Shown in pieces: positions 16,939 to 26,007 of a stretch of DNA of 47,450 nt. The position numbers and the translations under genes are program-made. Every line of letters starts with the position of its first letter. Position 1 is the first letter of the stretch. Origin of the DNA: Bacteroidia bacterium (GTDB taxonomy: Bacteria; Bacteroidota; Bacteroidia; SpSt-205); contig JANWZJ010000003.1 of assembly GCA_025054525.1 (NCBI GenBank), positions 35,072-82,521 on the forward strand, read 5' to 3'. A model generated the notes under the pieces. The model saw nothing but the letters and a program-made list of their open reading frames with translations. It was not told the origin of the DNA and ran no database searches.

Positions 16939-18032
16939 TGCCTCCCTCCGGGGATTTCCGCCCCGACTGGTTGTACTATAAAGGACGGTTATGGTACCGC
17001 CCCGCTGTGCGCTTGCATGAAGGACAGGTAGTTTATTTTTCACCTGAGCCTCACCCCCAAGCCATGCCCATCGCCGGCTTACTTTCTCCTGCGTGGATCA
17101 ACGCTCATACCCACTTAGAGCTCTCCCATCTCTCCCATCAAATACCGCAAGGACGAGGAATGATAGACTTTATTCAGCGGATGGGTCCTCGGCGTGGGAA
17201 TGCAGCAGCTTCTGTGATATACTCCGCCCTTCAAGAAGCCTGCATAGAAGGCACTTGCGCCTTCGTATCGCATCAAAACCATCCGCTTCTGGAAGAAGCC
17301 ATTCCAGCGTATGCTGTAGTTCAGCCGCTTCGGGAGTTCTATGGACTGCGGCGCAGGGGAGCACGCCAGCAGTACCGAAAACTATCACGGCAACCGACTG
17401 CATTCACCCCCCATAGTCTGTATGCGCTTGCGCGTCCCCTACTGCGAAAAGCAGCCCGGCCTACCCAGTTCCCTCGCAGCCTTCATTTTATGGAGAGCAT
17501 AGAGGAGCGATTATGGCTGACCGAGAAAAAAGGCCCTTTTCGCACATTTCTTCAGCAGTTTGACAAAAAACCGCCAAGGCTTCGCTGGCTCTACTGGATA
17601 GCACGCCTCTACCGCAAAGCCCCCGCCCTCTGGCTCGTTCATAGTGCCGAGCTCTCGCCCCTCTGGATAGAAAAACTGCTTCACCGATTTCAGCGGCTCT
17701 ATTTCGTATTATGTCCGGTCTCTAACTATTACCTCTTCCGCCGTATGCCACCTCTCTCCCTGTGGGAGAAATACCCTCATCGGTTTCTCGTAGGAACCGA
17801 TAGTTTAGCAAGTAGTTTTTCGCTTTCCCTTTGGAAGTCCGTACAGAGTCTGTACGCCGCAGGTCTCTCCTGGGCAACTATACTGCGTGCCGTCGTAGAT
17901 ACACCCCGTCAGTGGATTCGTCCCAAGGGGCTGTGGGTGCAAGTCGCCCCCCTTTCCCCAGAGGGACATATACTACCCTATACCAAAGCCCGACTTTTTT
18001 GCTCAGAAACTAATCCGATAGATAAGCGATAA
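16902..18032 (+). CDS. Amidohydrolase-family protein (aminodeoxyfutalosine deaminase-like)
   Basis: SPAWINAHTHLELSHL, TAFTPHSLYALA, WLVHSAELS, FLVGTDSLASSFSLSLWK. Confidence 0.8.
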   Translation: MAPVSHVRAHAIVPPSGDFRPDWLYYKGRLWYRPAVRLHEGQVVYFSPEPHPQAMPIAGLLSPAWINAHTHLELSHLSHQIPQGRGMIDFIQRMGPRRGNAAASVIYSALQEACIEGTCAFVSHQNHPLLEEAIPAYAVVQPLREFYGLRRRGARQQYRKLSRQPTAFTPHSLYALARPLLRKAARPTQFPRSLHFMESIEERLWLTEKKGPFRTFLQQFDKKPPRLRWLYWIARLYRKAPALWLVHSAELSPLWIEKLLHRFQRLYFVLCPVSNYYLFRRMPPLSLWEKYPHRFLVGTDSLASSFSLSLWKSVQSLYAAGLSWATILRAVVDTPRQWIRPKGLWVQVAPLSPEGHILPYTKARLFCSETNPIDKR

Positions 18033-18650
18033 TCCAAATACCCGAAAGTCTAAGGGTACTGGGTCTATTTGTCCCATAACCTCGGTATTGCGTCGGCTGG
18101 GGATTGGGTCAAAATATATCCTCAGGGTTGTCGGACTGACTCGCCTTAAGTTGAAGGTAAGTTCAGCAAACACAGTGGGGTTAATAAAGCTTTGGCGGAG
18201 TTTACCTATGTAGTTACCCGATAAAGCAGCATAAGTAAGCTGAAAGGACGTAAAGCGCAAGCCAGCTCCAGCTCCTATCCCCAGTCGCTGCAGATTATAG
18301 GCTGTGGCGCCGGCTCCTATACGAACATATCCATACACGGGCACATGAATCATCCAGTTTCCTCCGTATCGTCCGAGAAACTGAAAAGCACCCGTGATTT
18401 GTGCGCCTGGACCCGCTGCTATGACTTCATTTTCCGTGCGGAAATAAGTGTAGTTTGTCCCTAGCGTAAGCCCCCAAAAATCAGCAGGATAAGTGAAAAG
18501 AGGCGTATTCATGAAACGAATGTCTATGAAGCTTAGGTCAGCCCCGAAGAAAGGATTAAGCTTGCTCCAAAGAGATTCTTGTGGTTCGTTTTTTTGAGCG
18601 AAGATGAGCAGTGGTAGTAGTGCTAAAGCGATTTTAGCAGTATTCATCAA
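18003..18650 (-). CDS. Putative exported/outer-membrane protein
   Basis: Signal peptide MMNTAKIALALLPLLIFAQ; alternating beta-rich sequence ending in aromatic RISF. Confidence 0.6.
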   Translation of the reverse strand: MMNTAKIALALLPLLIFAQKNEPQESLWSKLNPFFGADLSFIDIRFMNTPLFTYPADFWGLTLGTNYTYFRTENEVIAAGPGAQITGAFQFLGRYGGNWMIHVPVYGYVRIGAGATAYNLQRLGIGAGAGLRFTSFQLTYAALSGNYIGKLRQSFINPTVFAELTFNLRRVSPTTLRIYFDPIPSRRNTEVMGQIDPVPLDFRVFGLSLIYRISF

Positions 18651-19056
18651 ACAGCAAGCTAAGGACCTGCGCTATGGCTTGAGGATTGCGTCCTTCTATT
18701 TCATGGCGGGGTATAAAGTAGAGAAGTCTGTCTCCTTTCCAGAGGGCTATACTGGGAGAGGAGGGGGGATGGGGGGCTAAGTATTCGCGTAGCTTAGCTG
18801 TGGCTTCCTTGTCCACCCCAGCAAATACACTGTAAAAGCGATTCGGCTTACGAGAGTGGCGCATAGCCAAGCCTACCGCAGGGCGGGCTGAAGCCGCAGA
18901 GCAACCACATACCGAATTAATCAAGAAGAGTGCGCTTTCCCCTGTTGCTTTGAGCTCACTGATGACCTGTTCTACCTGCTGAGAGGAACACAACTCCACA
19001 ATCCCTAAATCCTGCGTCTCTTTCCGAATAGGCTCTACTACATAAGCCGGGTACAT
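18634..19056 (-). CDS. BrxA/BrxB-family bacilliredoxin (YphP/YqiW-like)
   Basis: ESALFLINSVCGCSAASARPAVGLA with CGC motif, NRFYSVFAGVDKEATAKLREYL. Confidence 0.93.
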   Translation of the reverse strand: MYPAYVVEPIRKETQDLGIVELCSSQQVEQVISELKATGESALFLINSVCGCSAASARPAVGLAMRHSRKPNRFYSVFAGVDKEATAKLREYLAPHPPSSPSIALWKGDRLLYFIPRHEIEGRNPQAIAQVLSLLFDEYC

Positions 19057-19061
19057 ATGCT

Positions 19062-19069
19062 CAAAGGTA
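19062..19069 (-). promoter_or_regulatory. TACCTTTG, -7 box, 5 nt before bacilliredoxin
   Basis: caaaggta at 19062-19069. Confidence 0.7.
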
Positions 19070-19077
19070 ACAAAAAT

Positions 19078-19878
19078 CTAGGGCAGCTTGTCGGGAAAGG
19101 CTATGGGTTCTGGGGCTAAATGAAGAGGCAGCGGAAGGTTATCCCTTTTTTCCCGAAGGAGTTGCAGCCAGCTCTGGGCCTCTTGCAGTTCAGCAGGATA
19201 GTAATCTTGAATTCGCACTACATATGCATACGCAGGGGCTTCATGAAGAGCGACTTCTACTCGCTGGCGAATGAAAGAAGGTAGCTTAGCCAGAGAAGAT
19301 TCGCCCACTTTCTCATCGTAGAAGGGATTATCCCGATTTTGGACGAGAAGCGCTAAGGACTGGTATTGAATGCTCCCCCCTCTGTAATAATGAGCTGTCA
19401 GACTAAGTCCTGTGATACGACCGTTGAGGGGGAAATGATAAACGCTCCAAGGAACCGCAATTGTTTCAGCCCAGGCATGATTATAGTGCCAGAGCGTATC
19501 CCCAGGGGTCTGGGGGCGTTCTGCTAAGGGTATGATGATTTCTATGAGTTTGTGTGGTATGCGTCCGGCTCGCCAGGTGCGCGGACCTTGAGTTATCGTC
19601 AAGTAGCGTCGTCTCCAGCGCAGGGAGGGAGGTTCCGATACCAGCGTAAGCGTATCACCACCTACCGTGAACCGCCACCACCACAAGGAGTCCCTTGAAC
19701 ATATCTCTACTAAAACGGGATTTTTCCGCATAAAGGGCTTGATGGGAAGAGGATCAGCCTGAGGTGCAGACCGTAAGGAAAGCCGAGATAATCCCCGAAG
19801 GGTACGAGGGGTGCTATGCCAAACTGTATCCTGATAAATAAGGGAGGCACACTGTAGCCAGACTAATAATACCTGCAT
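19078..19878 (-). CDS. Hypothetical exported protein
   Basis: Open frame with hydrophobic N-terminus, downstream of and same strand as OmpA-family gene. Confidence 0.55.
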   Translation of the reverse strand: MQVLLVWLQCASLIYQDTVWHSTPRTLRGLSRLSLRSAPQADPLPIKPFMRKNPVLVEICSRDSLWWWRFTVGGDTLTLVSEPPSLRWRRRYLTITQGPRTWRAGRIPHKLIEIIIPLAERPQTPGDTLWHYNHAWAETIAVPWSVYHFPLNGRITGLSLTAHYYRGGSIQYQSLALLVQNRDNPFYDEKVGESSLAKLPSFIRQRVEVALHEAPAYAYVVRIQDYYPAELQEAQSWLQLLREKRDNLPLPLHLAPEPIAFPDKLP

Positions 19879-19935
19879 GCGAGGCTAAGTATGTCTCCCG
19901 GATTGCTCAGCGTTGATTGGGTCTGAATAGTGCAA

Positions 19936-21807
19936 CTATGGAGTCTGATTTTCGCCCGAAAGGGGTTTGAACTCTACTCGCCGATTCAAGAAGCGATTGT
20001 AGGGTGTGTCATTCGGTTTCCAGGGCATCTCTTCGCCGTAACCGCGGGCACGCATGCGATGAGGAGGCACCCCTTTCTCTACAAGATGTTTGAAGATAGT
20101 ATTAGCTCTACGCTCCGAGAGCCCTTGATTATATGCTACGGAGCCGATACTATCGGTATGTCCTCCAACTTCTATAATGATATTCGGATACCGTTGCATA
20201 ATCTGTAGTACAGTGTCTATAGCAGCTCGGAAATCTTGACGGAGATACGACTTATCAAAGTCAAAATGAATACGCGGCCAGTTGAGAGAGTATAAGTCTT
20301 CTATGCGTACCATGGCCACCTGCTGGATAAAGTCTCCTGTATCAGGTATTTGTACCAAACTGAGGTACTGAGCATAACCGGGTGCAGTAGCATGGAGAAA
20401 GTAGGTACCTGCTTGGGGCTTCGGGTAGAGGGAGTCAGAAACGCCCCTTAGAACCTGCATGCCTTCAGGTTGCTCATAAGGACGCAAAATCACCTGAATC
20501 CCCACAGGGGCTCCCGTACGAAGGTCATATCCCTTGGCTTGGAAACTAAAAGCGCGCGGAGCAGGAGGCGGTGGGGGCGGTGGTGTCTCCCTCACAATCA
20601 AAAACAAGTCCATTCTACCTTGCGAGCCCAACCTGTCCGAAGAGATATAGATTGAATCAGGAGAACTCATGAAGAGATAAGTATCATGCGCAGGACTATT
20701 GAAGGGACGAGGTAAGCGGATGGGTTTCCCCCACTTTCCGTCAGGCTGGCGTATTGAAAGGTACAGGTCATAGCCTCCCAAGGAAGTAGGGCCGTCATGG
20801 GCGAAAAATAGACTATCTCCCACGATAAACGGGGCATCTTCATCATAGGGGGTATTGAGTTCTTCGATGTTCTGAGGCTCGCTCCACTTGCCATTTGGCA
20901 AGCGGTAGGTCATCCAAAGGTCTTCTTTACCCTTCGTGCCCTTCCGGTCCGAGGAAAAGATAATACGACCCGTCTTAGGGTCATAACTCATCGCATCTTC
21001 GCTACCTTTTTTACTATTCGGGAAAGCACCCCAGAAAACAGGGGACTTCCATCCCGTTCCCGCAGGATAGGCAATATAAAAGTCGCCCCGCCTTTTTGCT
21101 GAACGATAAACAATCATCGTGTCCCCATAAAATCCTGCCACGCCTTCGTGCCATTTGGGATAGAAACCTATATGCTTAGGTTCTTCTTGTTCGTTCGCTC
21201 TCTTGTAATAGAGAGCCTCATAGGGAAGAAGGTCTTCCGGGTCTCGTCCTCTCTCCGAGTTTCGCCTCGTAATAAAGTAAATCACCCCCTTGTGAATGAA
21301 AAGCGAATATTCATGGGAAGGGGTATTCAGTTCGGATAAGTTATGCACCACCCAGCGAAAGGTAGAGGGAGTAGCGTCCGGGGTATTGTTCATAAGCTGA
21401 CGGGCGTAGCTGAGATACAAATCCACCATCTCAAGCGATTCGGGCATGAAGAGGCGACGATGAGCTTCCCTTAGCAGCGTAAGGGCTGGTTCAGGGTTTT
21501 CATGATATATAAGAAGTCTTCCGTATTCCACGAGAAAGTTGGGTTCTACCTCTTGGGGTTTGAGCTGAGAGAAGGCTTTTTGGTAAAGCGTATACGCCCT
21601 CTCTTTATCGCCGAGCTGGTAGTAGCTACTGGCATAATAGAGCAGATGGTCTGCAGGAAGGGTTTCAAGTTGGGAAGCGGAGGCAGTCTGAGTCAGTTCC
21701 TCATAGTTGCCTTGATAATATAGCCGCGCTAACTTCCGCTTGGAAGTTTGCGCCCAGAGCAGACAGCTCAGTCCCAACGAAAAGAGAATGAGGGCGCTTC
21801 TTCTCAT
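19936..21807 (-). CDS. OmpA-family protein with TPR-like and WD40/PD40-like repeats
   Basis: Signal peptide MRRSALILFSLGLSCLLWAQ; GRIIFSSDRKGTKGKEDLW and SIYISSDRLGSQGRMDLF; C-terminal IHFDFDKSYLRQDF...IIEVGGHTDSIGSVAYNQGLSERRANTI. Confidence 0.92.
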   Translation of the reverse strand: MRRSALILFSLGLSCLLWAQTSKRKLARLYYQGNYEELTQTASASQLETLPADHLLYYASSYYQLGDKERAYTLYQKAFSQLKPQEVEPNFLVEYGRLLIYHENPEPALTLLREAHRRLFMPESLEMVDLYLSYARQLMNNTPDATPSTFRWVVHNLSELNTPSHEYSLFIHKGVIYFITRRNSERGRDPEDLLPYEALYYKRANEQEEPKHIGFYPKWHEGVAGFYGDTMIVYRSAKRRGDFYIAYPAGTGWKSPVFWGAFPNSKKGSEDAMSYDPKTGRIIFSSDRKGTKGKEDLWMTYRLPNGKWSEPQNIEELNTPYDEDAPFIVGDSLFFAHDGPTSLGGYDLYLSIRQPDGKWGKPIRLPRPFNSPAHDTYLFMSSPDSIYISSDRLGSQGRMDLFLIVRETPPPPPPPAPRAFSFQAKGYDLRTGAPVGIQVILRPYEQPEGMQVLRGVSDSLYPKPQAGTYFLHATAPGYAQYLSLVQIPDTGDFIQQVAMVRIEDLYSLNWPRIHFDFDKSYLRQDFRAAIDTVLQIMQRYPNIIIEVGGHTDSIGSVAYNQGLSERRANTIFKHLVEKGVPPHRMRARGYGEEMPWKPNDTPYNRFLNRRVEFKPLSGENQTP

Positions 21808-21813
21808 ATCATG

Positions 21814-21821
21814 CAAAAGTA
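21814..21821 (-). promoter_or_regulatory. TACTTTTG, -7 box, 6 nt before OmpA-family start
   Basis: caaaagta at 21814-21821. Confidence 0.65.
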
Positions 21822-21855
21822 GCAAGAGTTATGAGAATGAGAATAGCATAGCTGA

Positions 21856-22740
21856 TTACCATTCTCGTCGGTCTGATCCCCATGCCAGCCGGTCACGCAG
21901 AGTCTCAAAGTAGCCCTTAGGAGATGCGCGAACTACTTTGAGCGCAGTTTGAGCTTTGCGGAGGGCAACCGCCGTAGTATCGGGCACCGCCGTCGTTTTA
22001 CCATCCAGCGCTATTTGGATTTGTCCTGTGTGAGAACGAAAAGTCAAACTCAATACCCCACTATCTGGAATCACCAGCGTCCGTATCGTAAGGGAGTGCG
22101 GCGCAATCGGTGTGAGCAAAAAATTTGCACACTGGGGCGTAAGAATCGGGCCTCCACAAGCCAGAGAATAAGCCGTAGACCCCGTAGGCGTCGCTACGAT
22201 TAGACCATCCGCCCAGTAGGTATTGATAAGTTCGCCATTCAAATATACATCTATGAGAATCATCTCCACAGTCAGGCTCTTGGAAAAAGTAACTTCGTTT
22301 AGAGCGAATCCCTCTTCTGGTTGGAAAATAGGCGGTTCTGTCGTGATTTGAAGCAGGCTACGCTCATCCAGCGTATATCGCCGATGAAGCACACTTTCGG
22401 TGAGGGGAATGAGTTTTTCTTGAGGCACTTCGGTCAGGAATCCTAACCTTCCCGCATGAATGCCCACAAGCGGAATACCAATAGGAGCTACGACCCGCGC
22501 TGCGTCCAGAAAAGCGCCATCCCCCCCTATGACAAATGCCACATCGGCTTGTTCTATCTCTCTACGAGCGCGGAATGTGATAAACTCCCAGCTTCCCCCT
22601 ACCACCTTACTCCACGCTTCGGCAAACTGCTCTTCTACTAAAAGGCTGACCCCCTGATTGTCCAGAAAGTCCTTCCATGCGTTGAGGATGGAGCGATCTA
22701 TTCTGTGGGTCCAGCGACCAAATAAAGCCAGTTGCTTCAT
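21856..22740 (-). CDS. nadK: NAD kinase
   Basis: FVIGGDGAFLDAARVVAPIGIPLVGIHAGRLGFLTEV, ALNEVTFSK, ADGLIVATPTGSTAYSLACGGPIL, LTPIAPHSLTIRTLVIPD. Confidence 0.95.
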   Translation of the reverse strand: MKQLALFGRWTHRIDRSILNAWKDFLDNQGVSLLVEEQFAEAWSKVVGGSWEFITFRARREIEQADVAFVIGGDGAFLDAARVVAPIGIPLVGIHAGRLGFLTEVPQEKLIPLTESVLHRRYTLDERSLLQITTEPPIFQPEEGFALNEVTFSKSLTVEMILIDVYLNGELINTYWADGLIVATPTGSTAYSLACGGPILTPQCANFLLTPIAPHSLTIRTLVIPDSGVLSLTFRSHTGQIQIALDGKTTAVPDTTAVALRKAQTALKVVRASPKGYFETLRDRLAWGSDRREW

Positions 22741-23213
22741 CGGCGCCCCCACTCTCGGAACGCATCCTCCTCCAACTGCCGTTGAAGGAGAAGGCTCTCT
22801 AAACGAATCTCTGTATTGCGGGTAAGAATGTTTTGGTCGTAGATAAGGTAAGCTCTATTTCCCATCCAACGATAACGCGGGGCATATCCCTCTTGCTTTC
22901 CCTCTCCGAAAAACGTACGCAAGAGAACAAGAGCGGCTTGACTTGCCTCTTCCCCTTCTATTTTGATTTGAATTGTATGAAGCCGCCCTCGGTAGAAGGC
23001 ATACTTTACTTCTTTGAGGGGGACACCTTCCCAGCTCGTGTCTCGGGGGCTGCGATACCACTGCTTACGCTGAAAAGTACCCAAAGGCACAAGCCCTACA
23101 AATCCAGCAAAGGGAGATTCCAGCGTTCTCCCCAACAGTCCATATATCGTATCTATGGGCGCTTGTGCCCGAAGAAAGCTACTCAGACAAATGAGTACCG
23201 CTATGCGGCTCAC
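22737..23213 (-). CDS. Hypothetical exported protein
   Basis: Signal peptide MSRIAVLICLSSFLRAQ; same-strand gene chain. Confidence 0.6.
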   Translation of the reverse strand: MSRIAVLICLSSFLRAQAPIDTIYGLLGRTLESPFAGFVGLVPLGTFQRKQWYRSPRDTSWEGVPLKEVKYAFYRGRLHTIQIKIEGEEASQAALVLLRTFFGEGKQEGYAPRYRWMGNRAYLIYDQNILTRNTEIRLESLLLQRQLEEDAFREWGRR

Positions 23214-24441
23214 TTCGGCGAAGATAGTTTCCTACCGCACAAGAAAGACAGGACTGACTCTGACAGGCAATGCGATAAAGCTGTATTTGGCCTTGGGTCT
23301 GCCAAGCATTTCGGCCAGGATACGCATAACGGGCATACAAGCGGGTGTAACGATTATTTTCAGGGGGTAACTGCTGAAACTGTGCTATTTGGGCAACGGC
23401 CGCTTCCAACTGCCCCGTATGCCGCAGATAATGAATAGAAAAGGGCAGGAGGGCATTGATGAAGATATTTTGATGCAGAAGGGGAGGAAAGCGGGTCAGA
23501 GGACGAACGGCGGGTTTTTGCCAGGCGATATGACGCTGCCAATAAGGACTGGGTAGTGGCAAGTTTTGCGGAGGCTTCTCTAAGAGATGGATTGGATTAG
23601 GGAACTGCTCCAGTAGCGCAGCTAGTAAGCTCCACCGCACCCATGCGGTAGCCGGCGGACGGAAGGGACGCCACGAAAGCGAAAGGGACTGCCAGCTATG
23701 TTTTCGGCGAAGGTATTGCCAAGTGCTCAGAAGTTCTTGTTCGTAGGGCGCTGCAGGCGGCCCCACCCCTTCTAAAAGCCCTGATAAGCCAAAAAGCGTT
23801 GCTTCTTTTTCTAAGAGCGAATTCGTATAGCGGGTGAGATAGGTCCACGGCAGATACTCTGCTACTTGTTGGAAGAGAGACCCCTGGGGAGCGCCCATAG
23901 CATAAGCTAAGGCTATCCAGAAGGCTTGCATTAGTTCATTTTCACTGCGGTAGATATGGAGGCGAGCTTTGAGGCGCTGCTCGCCCCAAAAATCATAGAC
24001 TTCCTGCCATACTTCTTGCGGCACTTCCCGGGCCAAGCCGGCACAGGGGAAAGGTAGTCCAGAAAAGCGGGCTTGAAAAGAAGGAGGAATACCTGCGCTT
24101 TTGAGCGGAAGGATAGGAATGGCACGCCCCTGCCAATCTAAAGTACGATGGGTGGGTTCGGCTTCCCAGACCACATGTAGAATCACGGAAGCATACTTAG
24201 GGTTTTCATGATGGCGGTGGGCATACCACTCCGAGGGGATGCGGTCTATTTCTACACTACCAGCCCATCGCACACCTTCTATCCGAATGATAGCTCCACT
24301 AAAGTCTGGGCCTGCCGATTGTGGCGTGCCAGGGTGCAGTACTTCTACCCGCTGCCCACAGACGGTATGTAGCGATGCTGAGTCAAAAAGCTTCCGGCTC
24401 CATAAGTAATGCAGAAATACTTCTGGCACTAATGCAGCCAC
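23179..24441 (-). CDS. DUF2851-family protein
   Basis: PEVFLHYLWSRKLFD, VEVLHPGTPQSAGPDFSGAIIRIEGVRWAGSVEI, WYAHRHHENPKYASVILHVVWE, C-terminal CQSQSCLSCAVG. Confidence 0.85.
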   Translation of the reverse strand: MAALVPEVFLHYLWSRKLFDSASLHTVCGQRVEVLHPGTPQSAGPDFSGAIIRIEGVRWAGSVEIDRIPSEWYAHRHHENPKYASVILHVVWEAEPTHRTLDWQGRAIPILPLKSAGIPPSFQARFSGLPFPCAGLAREVPQEVWQEVYDFWGEQRLKARLHIYRSENELMQAFWIALAYAMGAPQGSLFQQVAEYLPWTYLTRYTNSLLEKEATLFGLSGLLEGVGPPAAPYEQELLSTWQYLRRKHSWQSLSLSWRPFRPPATAWVRWSLLAALLEQFPNPIHLLEKPPQNLPLPSPYWQRHIAWQKPAVRPLTRFPPLLHQNIFINALLPFSIHYLRHTGQLEAAVAQIAQFQQLPPENNRYTRLYARYAYPGRNAWQTQGQIQLYRIACQSQSCLSCAVGNYLRRSEPHSGTHLSE

Positions 24442-24881
24442 ACTTCCCAGCTTCCATTGCGAGGACGCACTTCAACAAACTGCTGTAAGGTAGTAGCCAG
24501 TTGCACCCCTACATAATCTGGACTAATCGGATAGCGCCGATGCCCCCTATCCACTAAGACGAGTACTTCTACTTGGGCAGGGATAGTGTCTCCTGCCAAA
24601 CGGAGGAGTTTGCGCAGAAGGGTTTGCCCTGTATAGAGTACATCGTCTATAAGCAGGATCGGCTGCGCAGAAAGAAAGGACTCATCGTGGCGATAGAGAT
24701 AGGGCTGAGCTCCTTCTCGTTCCAGAAGCCCAGCGATGCGCTGGGCAATGGGGGTACCTCTTTCGCTGACGCTCACCAGCAGCGGGAGAGCCTCACCAAA
24801 ATGCCGTTCTAAAATCTCCAAGCTCATCCGATACAAGACGCGCTCTACAGCCTCAGGGCCTAAAACGCAGCGCCCTACCAT
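24429..24881 (-). CDS. pyrR: PyrR-like phosphoribosyltransferase
   Basis: VSERGTPIAQRIAGLL, ILLIDDVLYTGQTLLRKLL (PRPP loop), VLVDRGHRRYPISPDYVGVQLATT. Confidence 0.85.
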   Translation of the reverse strand: MVGRCVLGPEAVERVLYRMSLEILERHFGEALPLLVSVSERGTPIAQRIAGLLEREGAQPYLYRHDESFLSAQPILLIDDVLYTGQTLLRKLLRLAGDTIPAQVEVLVLVDRGHRRYPISPDYVGVQLATTLQQFVEVRPRNGSWEVWLH

Positions 24882-25669
24882 TCTATCTTTTGCTTACTGA
24901 GAAAGGCTTGGATACCGCGACGGAAGTCTTCCGTAGCCCGCGCGTGTGCATTCATCTTCGCCGCAAACTGTAGCCCAGTCTCCAAGGGCATATCCTGAAT
25001 GTCTGCAATCAGCTTGCGCGTAAATTCCAAAGAAGTGGGTGAGTTTTGCTTAGCGATTTTGACAGCTAACTCATGAACGAAGTTGGCTATTTGCTCAGGT
25101 GATACTAAATAATGAAAGAGCCCTATCGCATGGGCTTTTTCTGCGGAGAAAGGCTCTGCTGTGATAAGCAGTTGTCTGGCCCAGGCTTCTCCTATGCGCC
25201 GCAGTAAGAAATAGCTGACCATCGCAGGGAGAAAACCGACTTTGGCTTCGGGATAGCTGATGGAGGCGTTGGGGGTCGCTACTGCCAGATCACATACTGT
25301 CACTAAACCCGCTCCCCCAGCGAGCGCAGGTCCTTCCACTTGTGCAATAAGTGGCTTGGGGTAGCGGTACATCATCATATAAAGCTCCATGAGATTGAGG
25401 GAGTCCGTAAGATTTTCTTGGAAAGTGTAGTCTTGGAGCTTTTGAAGGTATTCAATATCAGCCCCAGAACAGAACACAGTTCCTTTGGCGCGAAGTACAA
25501 TTATGCGCACCGAGGGGTCTTGTTGCCACTGAGAGAGGGCTTGTTTGAGCTGGGTTACCATTGCGTAGCTCAGGGCATTTCGGCGCTCAGGACGATTGAG
25601 GGTAATATAGCCTACACGCTCTCTAATCTCCGTCTCTACGACTATGGGAAGGGTAGCTTCCTCCGTCAT
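24875..25669 (-). CDS. Enoyl-CoA hydratase/isomerase family protein
   Basis: GYITLNRPERRNALSYAM, FCSGADIEYL, AQVEGPALAGGAGLVTVCDLAVA, FPEAKVGF-like SYPEAKVGFLPA. Confidence 0.94.
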   Translation of the reverse strand: MTEEATLPIVVETEIRERVGYITLNRPERRNALSYAMVTQLKQALSQWQQDPSVRIIVLRAKGTVFCSGADIEYLQKLQDYTFQENLTDSLNLMELYMMMYRYPKPLIAQVEGPALAGGAGLVTVCDLAVATPNASISYPEAKVGFLPAMVSYFLLRRIGEAWARQLLITAEPFSAEKAHAIGLFHYLVSPEQIANFVHELAVKIAKQNSPTSLEFTRKLIADIQDMPLETGLQFAAKMNAHARATEDFRRGIQAFLSKQKIEW

Positions 25670-25673
25670 GCCA

Positions 25674-25681
25674 CAAACATA
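25674..25681 (-). promoter_or_regulatory. TATGTTTG, -7 box, 4 nt before enoyl-CoA hydratase
   Basis: caaacata at 25674-25681. Confidence 0.65.
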
Positions 25682-25692
25682 CCACTTTTGAC

Positions 25693-26007
25693 CTATGGGG
25701 GACTACCGTGATAGAGGGTATGTTCCAGCAGTTTTTGCCACGCCTCCGGATAGCGGGCATAATACGCTCGCGCTAACTCCCACTGGACAGAATCTATTTG
25801 ATATTTCTTTAGCGCAAGGTAAGCTACTCCCCGCCGAATGCTATCCAGCTGGTCTAAAGCAAAAGGTCCTCCCATTATACGCGCCTCCTGCTGATAGATT
25901 TCCCAGAGGATACGAGCAGTGGTATCAGGAGAAATAGGGGGAGGGGGAAGCCGAGAAGCCTTACACGCTATCAGAAAGAGCAGTATAAGCCCGAATCTCC
26001 TCCACAT
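25693..26007 (-). CDS. DUF4296-like small lipoprotein
   Basis: Lipobox [28 protein letters not shown] region; start inside GH3 3' end. Confidence 0.65.
   Translation of the reverse strand: MWRRFGLILLFLIACKASRLPPPPISPDTTARILWEIYQQEARIMGGPFALDQLDSIRRGVAYLALKKYQIDSVQWELARAYYARYPEAWQKLLEHTLYHGSPP

Noticed and set aside
17093-17416. 107-aa plus-strand ORF inside the amidohydrolase gene
   Set aside because: Alternate frame of a gene with intact HTHLELSH motif.
22833-23438. 201-aa plus-strand ORF antisense to hypothetical and DUF2851 genes
   Set aside because: Lies opposite conserved DUF2851 coding sequence; composition atypical and no motif.
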